This document shows, in pieces, positions 21,698 to 33,974 of a stretch of DNA of 64,000 nt. Every line of letters starts with the position of its first letter. The stretch's first letter is position 1. The stretch is from Blepharisma japonicum (Eukaryota; Ciliophora; Heterotrichea; Heterotrichida; Blepharismidae): assembly GCA_949751835.1 (NCBI GenBank), contig CATKHK010000023.1, positions 432,604 to 496,603 on the forward strand, given 5' to 3'. The translations under genes were made by a program, and so were the position numbers. The notes beneath the pieces are model-generated. The model saw only the letters and a list, made by a program, of their open reading frames with translations. It ran no database searches and was not told where the DNA came from.

Positions 21698-22180
21698 CTA
21701 CAAAGGTCTAAGAATATTGAAATTTGTTAGCATCATCTTGCTGTAGCGGTTTGGGCTTTTAAGTCTTGCTCTGGTTCTGCTTTTTTCTTTTCGTAAGTTT
21801 TCCAGGATCCCAACTCTGTCAATGTCCAGTTTATGTCCATTTTCGTTTTTCTCCTGGTGTTTGCACTCTTTAGCCATATGTCCTAATTCTCCACACACAT
21901 AGCACTCAATATCAGCTTTTGCCGCATTTTTCGATGTATTTGACGCTTGTGGGAGTTTATTTTTGGGCCCTTTCTTGCTTCATTCAATGTTTATCACATT
22001 TCCCATGATTTCTTTGCCATGCATAGCTCCTTTTGCCTGATCAGCAGCTCTGGCTTGCTCAAAATCGATAAAAGCAAAATTTCCTTTTACATCTACAGCG
22101 CATTTTCCAAATTTATCAAAAATCGCATGAAGGTCCTTTGCGGTCACATTTCTTGAGATGTTGCCTATGAATAGACTCAT
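21698..22180 (-). CDS. RRM plus CCHC zinc-knuckle RNA-binding protein (SR-like)
   Basis: 160 residues read through TGA = Trp at 21980-21982. The RRM covers ~1-67 with RNP2 LFIGNIS and RNP1 as GNFAFIDF. A CCHC knuckle C-x2-C-x4-H-x4-C follows (CYVCGELGHMAKEC, ~97-110). The basic, R/S-containing tail has RTRARLKSPNRYSK. RRM plus a single knuckle resembles RSZ-type splicing factors or lark/RBM4-like proteins. A role in mRNA processing is likely, the exact orthologue uncertain. Its stop lies only 8 bp from the convergent ERCC1 stop, so their transcripts must overlap or have minimal 3' UTRs. Confidence 0.85.
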
Positions 22181-22284
22181 GCAAAAAAATAATTATATGA
22201 TTATTAAATTAGAGTAAGAAAAATAATGAATTTTTTTAGCTATAATGAGATTTTAATTATTGATAGATTATTCATAAAATAAAA

Positions 22285-23667
22285 TTACAAAGCAAAGCTC
22301 AAAAAATTGTGCACTTTATTTGTGCAAGATTTTGGAGAATTAGGGACTGATGAATATTTCGTGCTTAAGGCTTGCTCTCTTTCTCCCATGTATATTTGAA
22401 ACAATCGGTTTTTGTGAGGTTTCCTCTTACTACTCTTGGCTGTATGCCCCATGCTTTTCGTCATTGTTTTTCTTTCATATCGAAAGAATCTTGTTGCTAA
22501 CGCTGTTGTGAATTGGAGCTCTGAAGGTCTTCTTTTGAATCTTATATGGTCCTCATATATTTGTTTTGTCTTGTGTTCTTCATTGTTTGAATCCTCCAAA
22601 TGCATATCAGAATTACTTTTACGATGTCCTGCTCCTAAAACGTCAATTAGCTCATTTAAATTCCTTGGAGTATCTCCAAACTCAAATTTCTGGCTACTCT
22701 CATTGTTTGGAGAGACATGCCTGCTGACATCTGCTGAATAAAGTATTCTCCGCTTTTGTTCTAATTTTTCTCTCATAACTGCTTTTTGGTGGGATTTTTC
22801 TATAGTTTTAGCAATCATTTTTACAAAAACTGGGCTGTTTGGTGCTCTGTGAAATTTAAAATCAAAGCGGAATTTCAGAGACTCCCTGGATTTTCTCCTA
22901 TCAGAAACTTTTCCTATAGGAATAAACTCAGGAATCGCAGATTCTATATTTCTAGCTTCTTCATCTAGATCTGGAGGCTGGTCAAGAAAAATGGTATTTG
23001 TTCTGTTTTTATTCCTGACCCTTGGAATATTGTTAAGGTCTTTGGCAAAAACTGGGTTTTCTAGCCTAATTAAATAAAAATAGCCATACCCATCAACACA
23101 TAAGTCATATCTCAGCTGATCAACAATTTCACTTTGGAATCTGTATATGTACTCTGCAATAAACAGAGTCATCTCATGGGCTCTTTCACATAGGGACTCA
23201 TCTTTAACAGTGTCACCGTTTTCTTTTTCAAATGATTTATATGAAAGTTCATTCTTGAACTCTCCATTTTCATTTTTGGCTTTCACCTTAATCATCACGT
23301 TGGAATAAGTCTCAGGAAGAGCCATATGGATACTCCTCATTTGTAAACCGTGCATAAGGTTTTTGGAAAAATTAATTGCTTCTTTTGCTCTTAAAACCTT
23401 TCTTCCTTTTTGATGATACAAATAAGCGATTATTTTTTCTGGGGAATAGTCTTCTAAGATTGGGCATCTTATGTTCAAAAAGTGAGTTAAAAGTTGCGAT
23501 GTTTTGTTTAAGGCTTTTGTTGATTTTGTAATTACAGTCCCAGATTTATCATTGGTGTATCATTCTTGCAGCAAGTCGCCTCTGCACAAGCCAACTTCAA
23601 GAATTCTTAGTGGAGTTTTTCTTGTGTTAACTAACGAAAGAAGTCATGAATAGGTTTGGTTTTCCAT
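22285..23667 (-). CDS. hypothetical basic protein (460 aa)
   Basis: A single frame from the ATG at 23667 through two TGA = Trp codons near the N-terminus (QTYSWLLSL and LLQEWYTN) to TAA. The first ~190 residues look folded, with alternating hydrophobics, and include VDQLRYDLCVDGYGYFYLIRLENP. The rest is charged and rich in Lys, Arg and Ser, with several basic clusters, and is probably disordered. I do not recognise a family. A nuclear or cytoskeletal role is possible from composition, but that is a guess. Confidence 0.7.
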
Positions 23668-24315
23668 GGAATTTAATTTCTTAAATTATCTTTTTATTTT
23701 TTATGAAGCAGCTCAATAGTTTCATATATAAAACAAAAAATTGAAGAGAAAGCTTAGCCTGACATAATAAATTATTTAATAATTAAAAAGTTTTAATAAA
23801 AAGTAGTTGGCAGGAGCGGCTATTAATTAAGTTATATCTATGAATGTACCTGCAGGAATAATATTTATTTATGCTAAACTTTTGATGAGTCGTTAAGAAT
23901 GGTAGCTAAATGAGAAATAGCAAAAATTATATCCACTCGCAGCTATGGATTAATATAAATTATTTCCATCACTGTAGCACTACTTATTATTAAGAGTTTA
24001 TTTCAAATCAAATTCATTTTACCATTAAAAACTGCTTTATTTTGGATTGGCTTGCTAAAAAATATAGCATTAGATATGCTGAATATACTGTAAAAAAATG
24101 TTTTATATATATTAATACTAATGCATTAACTTAATCTTATATTTTCATTTCCAACAATTTTATTCTTCTAAAGTAATATATAACACTTCTCAATGCTCGA
24201 ACAATCGCAAATTTATAGTGTCATCACTCATTAATGGCAAAAAAACTTATTTAAACCTTTTTAATTAATAAATATTTAATCAATGATTTGTAGTAAAAAT
24301 TAAATTATACTCAAA
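23668..24315. other. divergent intergenic region, nothing recognised
   Basis: 648 bp, AT-rich, head-to-head spacer between a minus-strand hypothetical gene and a plus-strand EF-hand gene. Confidence 0.5.
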
Positions 24316-25728
24316 ATGGGAAATTATCTGATACAAGGCAGCCAAAACACATCGCTTGCCAGCTATCTTTTAAAGCCAGTAGACTTTTCCATGCAAATTC
24401 TCACAAAATGTAAGCTTTAAGCAGGAATTCTCTCAGATATAATGTTTCTTTATAAAAGATTCATTAGGTATCACACAGGAAAAGGCTTTTTTCTATCCAG
24501 AGCTGAGCTGAAGAGATTAGCAAGAGTTTCTCCAATGGGCGGCATGGAAGATGTAATTTTCAATGCTTTTCACATGTTTAGTTCTCAGAAATTGAACATC
24601 CTTGAAATCTTTGCTGCTGCAATCACATACAGTAGCATGGAGTTAAATGAAAAATTGAAACTTACAATGTATATTTTTGATCTGGACGGCAGTAAATACC
24701 TGACAAAGGATGAGGTCTTGCTGTTGTGCAGAGCGTTCATCAGGGCTGTTGGAAATATGACAAGAGGCCCTGAAGTTGAAGAACCTAGTATATTGGTTCT
24801 TTGTGACACTTTTTTCTCTATACTAAAGAAAAATACAAATGGAAAAATAAGTTTGGAAGAGTAATTATTATTCAGCCTCAAAAATTTAGTATTCTTGAAT
24901 CAAAGCTTAAGTGAGCTTCTCAATAAAAATATCAAAATGAAAGAACTTAAAATTTTTGCCACAGAAAGCACACCTCGAGCTAAAACTCCTTTAATAAAAA
25001 GAGGACACCGTAGGGTTGAAACAATAGGGGCTTCACCTTTCACAATACAAGCCCGAGCCACAAGTCGTCCAAGAGAAACATCAGCCACTTCAAAAGTAAG
25101 AAGATCCTCTTTTAGAAAAAAACGAACTGACAACTTCAGTGTTTCCATTGGAAATGAGTTAATTTCCAAATGTGAAGCCAGCAGATTTTACGAGGTTTTC
25201 AAGAAAGCAGCCAAAGGCCAAAGTGTAGCAATTTCATTTTTAATTCACAACACAATGCTGCAAGAAAGAGAACTCATTTACGATGCAGACCTCATTCCTC
25301 AGACCACTGAAATCATGAACTTCACACAAATGCTTTCATTGATCTATAGGAATGCGACGCCTACAGAAATCCGAAGACTTGTCAGAATTATTGACCGTAA
25401 AAAATATTTAGCCAATTTAGAGCCTGAGACGCCGATTTTGGAAAATCATCAAGAATATAGGAAAAGACTGTCGTTTAGGACAGCAAAGATTTATCCACAG
25501 CTCTTTAGTAAATTTGAGAAAGATAAAGATGGGTTCATAGGATTTAAAGCACTGAAAAAAGTTCTTGGAGAAAAGTTCCAAGAAGAAAGCTTACACAAAT
25601 TGTATGATCAGTATCGAACAGACAAAGGTATTGATCTGCAAGGATTCATAATGATGTTTGCACCAAATAATTCATATATAACGCAAGATGTACTTAATAA
25701 GCTCTTGACATATAATGTAAAGACATAG
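24316..25728 (+). CDS. EF-hand protein with N-terminal myristoylation signal
   Basis: 460 residues from three exons. The introns at 24410-24424 and 24861-24875 are both 15 nt; the first creates a TGA = Trp codon across the junction and the second removes an in-frame TAA. The protein starts MGNYLIQG (Gly2). Residues ~45-180 resemble the recoverin/calcineurin-B type: MFSSQKLNILEIFAAA, then an EF-hand loop (DLDGSKYLTKDE) and a degenerate one (KKNTNGKISLED). After a basic linker with Ser/Arg-rich stretches (~195-255), a further EF-hand near residue ~400 reads EKDKDGFIGFKALKK. It is a likely calcium sensor tethered to membranes. The orthologue is not clear. Confidence 0.85.
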
Positions 25729-26060
25729 ACCGAGACACACAAATATAGATTCATAACGTAATTTTTTTTTATAAATATTTACATCACTATTGATTCTAAT
25801 TTATATAGTCTCTGCACAATTAAATGATAGATTATTAGTATTGACCTAAAAGCTCCTATATAAAACTATTATAGTAAACTTTTAATATATGTTAAATATC
25901 CTGGATTATGTTAACTAATTTAAGATTCTAAATTCATTTAACTTAACTAGTACAGAGTTATATACTTAAACTTTCATAAAAATTATTAATTTGTCAAATA
26001 AAATTATAACTCGTTATTAAAGAACAATTTTATTTAATTTCTTTTGTTCAAATAATTATA
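25729..26060. other. 332-bp AT-rich spacer
   Basis: No gene seen between two co-directional genes. Confidence 0.5.
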
Positions 26061-28658
26061 ATGGATATTGGAAGGCCTTTGAAACTTATTGACATAAAGG
26101 ACAATGGCGAGATGGAAGTGACAACAGAAGGAATCTCCCATCTTCAAAGCTACACAAATTCCGTTGGTCTAGTATGTGTAATTGGTTCTCCATGTGTAGG
26201 AAAATCCACTCTCGCAAACAAAATCCTTGATCGGCCTCAAGGTTTTGAAATAGGGAATGGCCGAGAAATACTAACAAGGGGTATTTGGATTTGGAATCAG
26301 TCCATAAAAGTGATCCAAAAAGACGACACTGGAATTGAAAAAGAAGGCGAGCTTCTTGTTCTTGATTGTGAAGCTTTTACATCTCGACCAGACCAAAACG
26401 TCCAATTAGGGCTCCAAATTCTCGCATTGGCTTCTTTATTAAGTTCTCATCTTGTGCTCTGTACAAACCAAGCAATCAATAATCAGTACTTGCAAGATCT
26501 TGAAATCTTAAATGAATTGCCAACAGCTATTTTGGTGAGGTAAATTTTATATAGCAAAAAACAAGACTCCAGGAACTATCTGGGGAATTATCTTCCAAGC
26601 CTCTCTTGGGTCATTTCTGGGCCTGACATAAAGCTAGGTGGACAGTCTGCAACGTAAAGTCTATATAGGAAATATTTGGAAAAATGCTTGTCAAAACAAG
26701 CTGGAGAGTCTGCAGCGATCACAAATATAAAAACAAACATCAAAAATTTCTTCAAAAAGCGGGCTTGTTTCAGCATTCCACCTTTAGTAGATGAAAAAAA
26801 TCCCCAGCAAAAATCAGCATATCAAGCTTCAATTGCTCCATTTGTTGAGTATATAAGGTCAAGCACAGAAAATAAAAGATTCAACGGGAAGCTTATAAGT
26901 GGAGCAGTCCTATCAAATATGGCCCAAGCCTTCGTACATAGGTTTCATAAAAAAGCTCCAGCTGTTATTCTCAATGCTTTTGAAAGAGCTGTAGCTTCAG
27001 AATCGCGTCGGCACAAAGAAAAGCTATTTATCAGATATCTAGACAAAATGGGACTTATTGAAAATGATATGCCCAGTGATGAAGAACATCTATGAAAAGA
27101 GCACCAATCTGTGTTAAAAGAACTGTTAAAAGAATTTGATGGAATGATGCTAGGAGTAATAGAGCAGGAAGAAGTCCAAGAAGAAAGAAACAGTCTTATT
27201 GAAAGAGTTGATTCTTATTATGAAGACTTAAAAGCTGCTAATAATAAAGCGAGTGATGCCAGGTGTAGGGATGCGTTTAAATCAGCCTTTGACCCTATTA
27301 AAGCAGAAGCGCTTAAATACAATGAAGATGGCAGCGCTAATGTGACGGAGCTAGAACAAAGCATTTTAAATGCAATTAATAAGTATCAAGATAACGCTGA
27401 AGGACCGATGGCAGAGACTGTTTTTGCAGAAGAAATTGCGTTTTTGGTGCCTCACATGTGCAGCTTATTAAGAGATATGCACAGCCATTCAGATACTGAT
27501 AAAGAAGATTTGGAAAGAGAAATCAAAAATTTAACGAGACATAGAGATGAAGCTCGAGCTGGAGAAAAAAGACTGAGAGATTTGTTGGAAGAGACCAATA
27601 AAAATTATGAAAAACAATTAGAACAGAGAGAAAAACAAATTGCTGAACTTCAAGCAAATGTAAATTCAAGAATACATGCAGCTGAAAGTAAAGCTAGACT
27701 CCAAGCTAGAGAAATCCAAGGATTAAAGCTAGAACTTGAGCAAGCCCAAAAAGAAAGGGAAATGGTGATTGAAGCAGAAAGAGACATGTACGAAAAAAAG
27801 ATCAGTGATATGGAAAGCAAACTTTATAAATTACAATTGGAAAATGGAAAATATGAAAAATCACTAGATGAGCTGAGAGAAGAACAGGAAAAAATAATTT
27901 CTGACAAAAACGAACAAATTAATGATCTGTCGAGAAGGATTAAACTTATGGAAACACAGTCAGAAGCGCCAAGTACCAGACAAGACTCTTCAATTCTTAG
28001 GTCTTTCAGAGACTATTTAGAAGATATTTTCAATAAATTTTCAAAAGAACAGAATGGGAACGCAAAATATTTATCTCAGCTTGAAAGAGTTTCAAGCCTT
28101 CAAAGCGAACTTAATCAATTTAAATTGCAAGAGCAAGAAAACAGGAATAAACTTATAGACGAATATGAAGAAAAACTAGGGCAGCTTAGAGCTGAAAAAG
28201 AAGCAATTGCAAAAGAACTTGCGGAAGTCTTGGAAAAACAAAAATTAGATTTAAATTTGAACATTGATAACTTGGCCATTGATATTGAGAGTACTAGCTC
28301 TGAAAGAGAAGAACAAATTAAAAGAGTTGTTGACGAGAAAAATGAAATTTCTAATGAATTGAATAAAAGAGAACAGCAGCTGTTGGACCAAAATGAAGCA
28401 ATGGATGCTTATAAAAAGCAAATTGATTCACTCCAAATTGAGCTGGATGATAGAGATAATATGCTGAATAGGCTTAAGATTGAAAATGTAGAGGAAAAGG
28501 ATGATAATGATATCTTGATAAGTTTAATGGGAGTTGTTATGGAGGTTCAACAAAAAAAGAGAAATGTGCAGACCATCCATTTAGGGAGAATTCAGAACTC
28601 AGATAATCGAGGAAAAGTAGCAAAACTTTTTAAGAAATTTGGAATACCATATGAATAA
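26061..28658 (+). CDS. guanylate-binding protein (GBP)-like large GTPase with long coiled coil
   Basis: 855 residues. Introns of 15 nt at 26540-26554 and 26654-26668 remove in-frame stops, and a TGA = Trp lies at 27093-27095. The N-terminal G domain has the P-loop GSPCVGKST (42-50), the switch-I LTRGIWIW (71-78, compare TKGIWMW in GBPs) and switch-II LDCEAF (101-106, usually LDTEGL). The RD motif that reads guanine in GBPs is not obvious; the aligned stretch is LSWVISGPDIKLGG. A helical GBP_C region follows, then ~350 residues of coiled coil. Related proteins act as dynamin-like GTPases in vesicle traffic or pathogen defence. Nucleotide specificity may be altered. Confidence 0.88.
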
Positions 28659-28867
28659 TTAACTAATTCATTAGATAAATAATTAAGCTTAGCATTGAGG
28701 TTATTATTGTAATAAGCTTTTCAGTGTTTTACTTAGCTTTCTATATGGCCTTATTAATTGTTGAAGCTATTTCTCATCACTTTTATTTAACTATATTTTA
28801 ATTAAAATCACAATAATTTGAATTAAAATATCCTCCATCTAAATTTATTCTTTGGCCATAAATAATA

Positions 28868-29764
28868 ATGAGTCTAAGCTGGCTAACAACTAAATCCCTT
28901 TTCGGACTAACCCTTGGTCTAGGAATTGGGTATGCAGGATTCAACTTTCTCTTCCGCGAAAAACCCAAAGCCCAGCACGCCCACGAGACTTATGTATCAA
29001 AAACCCTTCTCCTTGCTATACTAAAAGAAATAAACAGAGAAATGATCGCGCTCGCCATATCCCTTGCAACAACTGCAGCTCAAATCCGAGAACAAATGAG
29101 CCCAAATTATCCTGAAAAGATAATTCTGCAAATGATAGAATCTAGCAGTAAGTAATATCCAGCTTCCTTTCCAAAACAAATGGACTTACTAGAAAAAAGA
29201 GTCTATGATAGATTCAATACTAATAAAAAGGTCGTTGAAAAAGCATTTAAAAAGGATTTTCATGATGATCCGTAAACCCTAAACAGTGATGTCCAAGACC
29301 TCTGTATAAAAGCTAGAAAAATCATAGGAGACGCGTTCAAAGGGATACTCCCAGTCATAGGAAATCCTTTGCCAGATTTCATGACGTCTGATTTCGTGCT
29401 AAATATTATGAGAGAAATTTATAATAAAAATACAAAAGTTACACTTATAAAGATTAGAGAAGCAGAAGCTAAAGGAATTTTGATTAATTTTAAAGATCAA
29501 CGCTTTCTTGAGGTGACTCATGAAATTGAGACCAAACACGAACTTGAAAAGCGGGACATTTTTGAAAAATACAGATTAATGCATTATGAAGATTCACCAA
29601 GCTGTATCATCCATAATGCCATTAAGCAATTTTCACAGGATTCAAAAGAGTTTAGGAGAGAGTTAAATAGGATTGAAAATGGGTATCACAGCACGATCCA
29701 GCGGATCATGCAAAACCAGATTTCTAGGGACGAAGAATTTCAGATAATGAATAGGCCAGATTAA
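28868..29764 (+). CDS. hypothetical protein with N-terminal membrane anchor (288 aa)
   Basis: Three exons with 15-nt introns at 29148-29162 and 29272-29286; without splicing the frame meets TAA in each. The N-terminal residues ~10-30 are hydrophobic and glycine-rich (LFGLTLGLGIGYAGFNFLF), a likely membrane anchor. The rest is helical and highly charged, with several HE/KE-rich segments. I recognise no domain. The orderly exon structure argues for a real gene. A mitochondrial or peroxisomal membrane-adaptor role is conceivable, but the sequence does not show it. Confidence 0.75.
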
Positions 29765-29821
29765 ATTTTCATTAAAATTTAATTTTAATGTGACTAGTTA
29801 AGTAACTTCTTATTAATAATC

Positions 29822-30091
29822 TTATTGGTTGTGCTTCAACAAATAATAAGCAAAAAATTCGACTGGGTTGCTAGGTCGGCATTGATCGAGCTCTGATAGG
29901 GCTTTCAGCACGATCTCTGAAACAGTTGAGTTCAAATAAGTCCTAGTTGGCATTATTTTAGGGTTCAATTTATTGTTAATCCTTTGAGCTGTTTCTTCTG
30001 CTTTGAGTCCTTCTTCTGCATTGTCATATCCACACTCTGGATCAATCATTCTCATTGACTTAGACTTCATCGAGGAAACTTCAGAGTCCAT
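29822..30091 (-). CDS. DPY30: DPY30-domain protein
   Basis: 89 residues; the ATG at 30091 is preferred over an in-frame non-ATG extension reaching into the neighbouring gene. The C-terminal Dpy-30 motif is clear: PTRTYLNSTVSEIVLKAL, then NPVEFFAYYLLKHN, like the human PTRAYLDQTV and NPIEFLASYLLK. The motif forms a dimeric four-helix docking bundle that binds amphipathic helices in COMPASS/MLL histone methyltransferases, in the flagellar radial spoke and in AKAP-like scaffolds. Nuclear versus ciliary use cannot be decided here. The upstream minus-strand gene ends 30 bp away. Confidence 0.9.
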   Translation of the reverse strand: MDSEVSSMKSKSMRMIDPECGYDNAEEGLKAEETAQRINNKLNPKIMPTRTYLNSTVSEIVLKALSELDQCRPSNPVEFFAYYLLKHNQ

Positions 30092-30120
30092 TTTATTTTT
30101 ATTTAAAACATTATATATAT

Positions 30121-32052
30121 TTAATAAATCATGCATTTCATATTTCCTTTCCCACAAATATTCCTCCCTCCTTGGATAAAAACTTTATTAGGTCCTTCGA
30201 CGTTTCCGCTTATATTATTCTTCATTTCTTCAGGGTCGTCTAAGAAGGTAACCAGATCTCTTGATCCTTCACCTATAAGCATAGCTCCCTGAGTGTTGTC
30301 AACAATAAGGGTTTTTTCTATGACCACTCTGAATTTTGCGACGGTGATTCCATATGCTTTATTGATAGAGACATCACTATTAGAAAGAACGACTGTCCCT
30401 CTAAGGTTTTCTGGAGCTATTTGATCTTTTCCTTTCACATAAGAAGTTGACTCTCTTGACTGCATTAAATATACTCCATTATGATAATTTTCTGCAATTT
30501 TGCATTGATCAATTGTGATGCTTCCCTGGTAAAAATCGAGGACAGTGACTCCATTTTCTCCATTGCTGTATATTTTGCATTTTTTTATTTCAAGACTTGT
30601 TTCAATTTCTGCTTCTTTGTTTGAGCTACCTACCACCATTACACCCCCTAAGCTGTTTCTATACAGTTCATTGTTATCAAAGACTCCTCCAGCGTCATAT
30701 AAATACACCCCATAGCCTCCACAGGAATCATAACACCGATTAAGTGTGACCATAATTTGGGAATCTGCTGTCAATTTGTATACTTTTTGCAGCCATAAAC
30801 CACTTCCTTGGCTTCAGCTAAAATCATTAGATGAAATATGGAGGTCTTGGAGGGCTAAATGCCGCACAGCTAAAGCTTCTTTAGAAGACTGCTCGATTTT
30901 ATTTTTTATTATATTCACAATAGAAGGAAAATGACAGACATGCTCACTTCAAATGCTAATACCATAAGCTCCAGAGTTTTTTATGTCATTTCCTTCAATT
31001 CTAATTGTCCTTGATTGGATTTCTCGTGAGTTTGTCAAAGAGCCAGATCGTGAGCTGGGCTTTCCAAAGCTTGAATTTGGAATTATCCTGATTTCGACTG
31101 AAGTTTTTTGACAATTTTGAATGACGCTTTCTTGTAATTGGAAATTGGTAGGGTTTAATATACTGATACCATTTCCAATACAGCTGTTTATGTGAGTTTT
31201 TTCTATATGGATTGAACAATTGATACCTCCTTTGATAATCTCATAGAAGTTGCTAATATTGCACGATTTTATAACTAGAGAACTGTTATATCTCAAATCA
31301 ATTCTTGTTGCATGTCTCTTAAAAGAAATTCCATTTGCTCAAAAGCAAACATCCTGCAGCTCTTCTGAAGAGTCCTCGACTGTTGAAACCATCTCTTTTT
31401 CCTCATGATTGATACTTCTAATATCACAGTCACGCACTTCTATACTTGTATTCGGCGAATCCATAATAAAAAGTGCAGGCGGAGACGTGCTGGACTTAGC
31501 AGAAGCCTCTGTGAGGTTATAAATAATAGAAAGCTCACACATCAGCGCTGATTCTGACAATGATCCAATCATGCTCTCTTTCGAGTGGCTGCTAAAATCA
31601 ACTACAATTGACCCGTTCACTATTTCTAAGGAGCAGCCAGGTGTTCCTTTAATGGTTATTGGAGATGTAATCAAAAGCCCGTTTAAGGTGATGTTTTGGG
31701 GAGGCAAAGTGATTATTGCTCCAGGGGCCGCTTTTCTTATAACTTCTTGGAGTCTTAAGGCGACGTCGTTTTCGTCCTGGAAGCTTAAACGACTTAAGTC
31801 AATTTCTTGGAGTCCAATTGAAAAAAGTTGCTCGATTGTTTGAAACGAATCTTGAGAAATCGCTCTTGAAATCTCCATGCTGGGACGAGATATAGAGGTT
31901 TGAAATTTCCCTGAGATACTGAACTGAGAGCGGTTACTCATTGACTCTTCTTTGTAGTGGAGGTCGTTTACGTTGTGGTAAAAGGTGTTTTTGAGGATTT
32001 TTCGTTCGATATTTGAAAGGTTATTCTCTTTATGTGAATACCCACTTGACAT
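30121..32052 (-). CDS. right-handed parallel beta-helix repeat protein (FBXO11-like repeats)
   Basis: About 643 residues read through several TGA = Trp codons (31339-31341, 30949-30951 and one within FSWSQG). The N-terminal ~100 residues are Ser-rich. After that comes a beta-helix of the pectate-lyase/FBXO11 kind: AAPGAIITLPPQNITLNGLL, SITIDQCKIAEN, GTVVLSNSDVSINKAYGI. Conserved N/G turns recur every ~22 residues. Such solenoids bind substrates or carbohydrate; FBXO11 uses one in ubiquitination, but no F-box is seen here. An alternative start at 32112 adds 20 hydrophobic residues (IRFLQFSSTFIILNFPYFI) resembling a signal peptide, though it may be a UTR. Confidence 0.8.
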
Positions 32053-32422
32053 AATAAAATATGGGAAATTTAATATAATGAAAGTGGAAGAAAATTGAAG
32101 AAATCTTATCATACTAAGCAAAAGGAACGAGAGGGTTATGATATCTTAATCAATGAATTTTGATAAAAGATTGCTATAAATTTATATAAATTAAAGCAAT
32201 ATGGCAATGAAAATGAATTAGAAAATTATTGTATTTTTAAATTATCACTTAAATTTCATGATACTTACTTAAAAAGTTTTAAAATCATATTTCGTAAAAA
32301 ATGACTGCTTTAGTAAACTCAAAAATATATTTGTTTTATTGTGCATAATAAATAGTGAAAAATCAAAATTAAGTTAATATAGATAAAGTAAAAAAATTGA
32401 GTTGAAAATCTTCGCATGATAA

Positions 32423-33811
32423 ATGGCTGAGCTTCTAAAAAGAAAAATTGACTCTATAGGTATTTCAAATAAAACTTTATCTGAGATAAACAACCTCACA
32501 GGATCAACGCTCGACAAAGTATTGAAAAGAATCAGGATCAAATGAATTAATGAAGGAAAAACTCAGAAAATCAGACTAAAACGACTAATTGATGATAAAA
32601 ATTCTGAAGAAACTGACAAAGAAACGCAGCAAGCAATGATGGAACGACGTCAAAAAGAAGAGGAAGAAAAAGCAATCGCAGCTTTAAAGCTGACTAAAAA
32701 GCTAAATAAAGAAATGAAAGAACGTGAAGAAAGACTAAAAGAACGGGAAAATGAAATGTTAAGAAAAATTCAAGAAGAAGTTTTATTTGAAGAAAAATTA
32801 AAGGAGGAAATGCTGCTTGAAAAAGATGAAATAAAGAAGCAGCAACTATCAGAACTTCAAGAAAAATCACGATCAAGAAAAAAAGAAATTGCTCTATTGA
32901 AAGAAATTCAAGAAAAAGAAACCAAAAAAATTTTATCTGAAAAGCCTCTATATCAAAAATTAGACGAATATTATACAAATGAAATACTAATGCCAGAGCT
33001 TGAAAGAAAAAAGGCTGAGCTCGCCAAAAAAAGAATGTTCTTTAAGCCATTAGATCATAATGAGCTAGCTGAATATGAAAAAAGGCATGACGAAATTCTA
33101 AGAGAATGTGAAGAAAGACGTAAAGAAAGAGTTAAGCAGAGATCTATTGACCATATGGTGAATTATACTTCTCTTGATTTAAAATCAAAATTTTACGACA
33201 ACGTTCTTGAAGAAGAAAAAAAACTGAAAGAGGAAAGAGAAAAAGATTTTTTACAGAAAAAGCTGAAGCTTGAAAAACAGCTTTTATATTCAGAAATAAT
33301 TAAAGAAACATATTCACCAACAATAGATCCAGCAAAGCAAAAAGAAATGAAATTATTAATAGAGAAGCTTAAGCATGACCCTTTTTCTGCCCGACACAAA
33401 AAATCTATAAACAGCTGAAGCGAAAGAAGAGTCTCTGAAGGAAGCCAATCAATTCAATCAAGAAAATGAAAAGAAAACCCTATGGTCCCTAAGCAAAAAC
33501 CTCCAAGAGAGCCGATATTTATCGATTATTTAGCAGAAAAAAGAAAAGAAAGAGAAAACTCCGACTCCCCAGTCTTCGGAAGAAATGCCAAACAATGAGT
33601 AGAAGGTTTGGCTGATACAAATCTTACAGATCGAGACAGAATAAAAATCAAAGCAAAAGCAGCCAAATTAGAAAGATATGCACAGCAACAAGAAGCAAAG
33701 CTTGAGCTCCTTGATCCATATAATGGAGAAGGAATCAAGGTTGCTAATGACTTAAACGACATGCTGGTGAGCTCGATCAAAGCTAAGCTTGCACTACTTG
33801 AAAAAGTTTAA
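32423..33811 (+). CDS. coiled-coil protein (462 aa)
   Basis: A single frame that crosses four TGA = Trp codons (in RIKWIN, SWSERR, SRKWKEN and KQWVEG). From ~70 to ~320 it is almost entirely Glu/Lys/Arg/Leu heptads, a long coiled coil. The C-terminal third has Ser-rich and Pro-containing stretches (PPREPIFIDYLAEKRKER), followed by another helical region. The short N-terminus is basic. Composition fits an axonemal or basal-body coiled-coil protein, but I see no diagnostic motif. The length of the coil can also mimic unrelated proteins in searches. Confidence 0.8.
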
Positions 33812-33974
33812 TTTTGATAAATTTCTAAATGATTCCACAAATGGCTGGTTCCAATCTTAAAAATAGTCTAATAATTGTTCAATTTCGAGCCCTAATTGGC
33901 TTCCATTTTTATTCGCTGGACATTTTCAGGATTTTTTTTGTAACAGATATGACGCTAATAATAATAAATTAGAG

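Noticed and set aside
29272-29286. Telomere-like CCCTAA within GTAAACCCTAAACAG
   Set aside because: It is a single unit and is exactly a 15-nt intron needed to keep the gene frame open; no repeat array is present.
31571-31843. Plus-strand ORF of 90 codons
   Set aside because: Antisense to the beta-helix gene, whose frame has repeat structure and conserved turns.
33193-33399. Ser/Phe-rich minus-strand ORF
   Set aside because: Antisense shadow of the Lys/Glu-rich coiled-coil gene.
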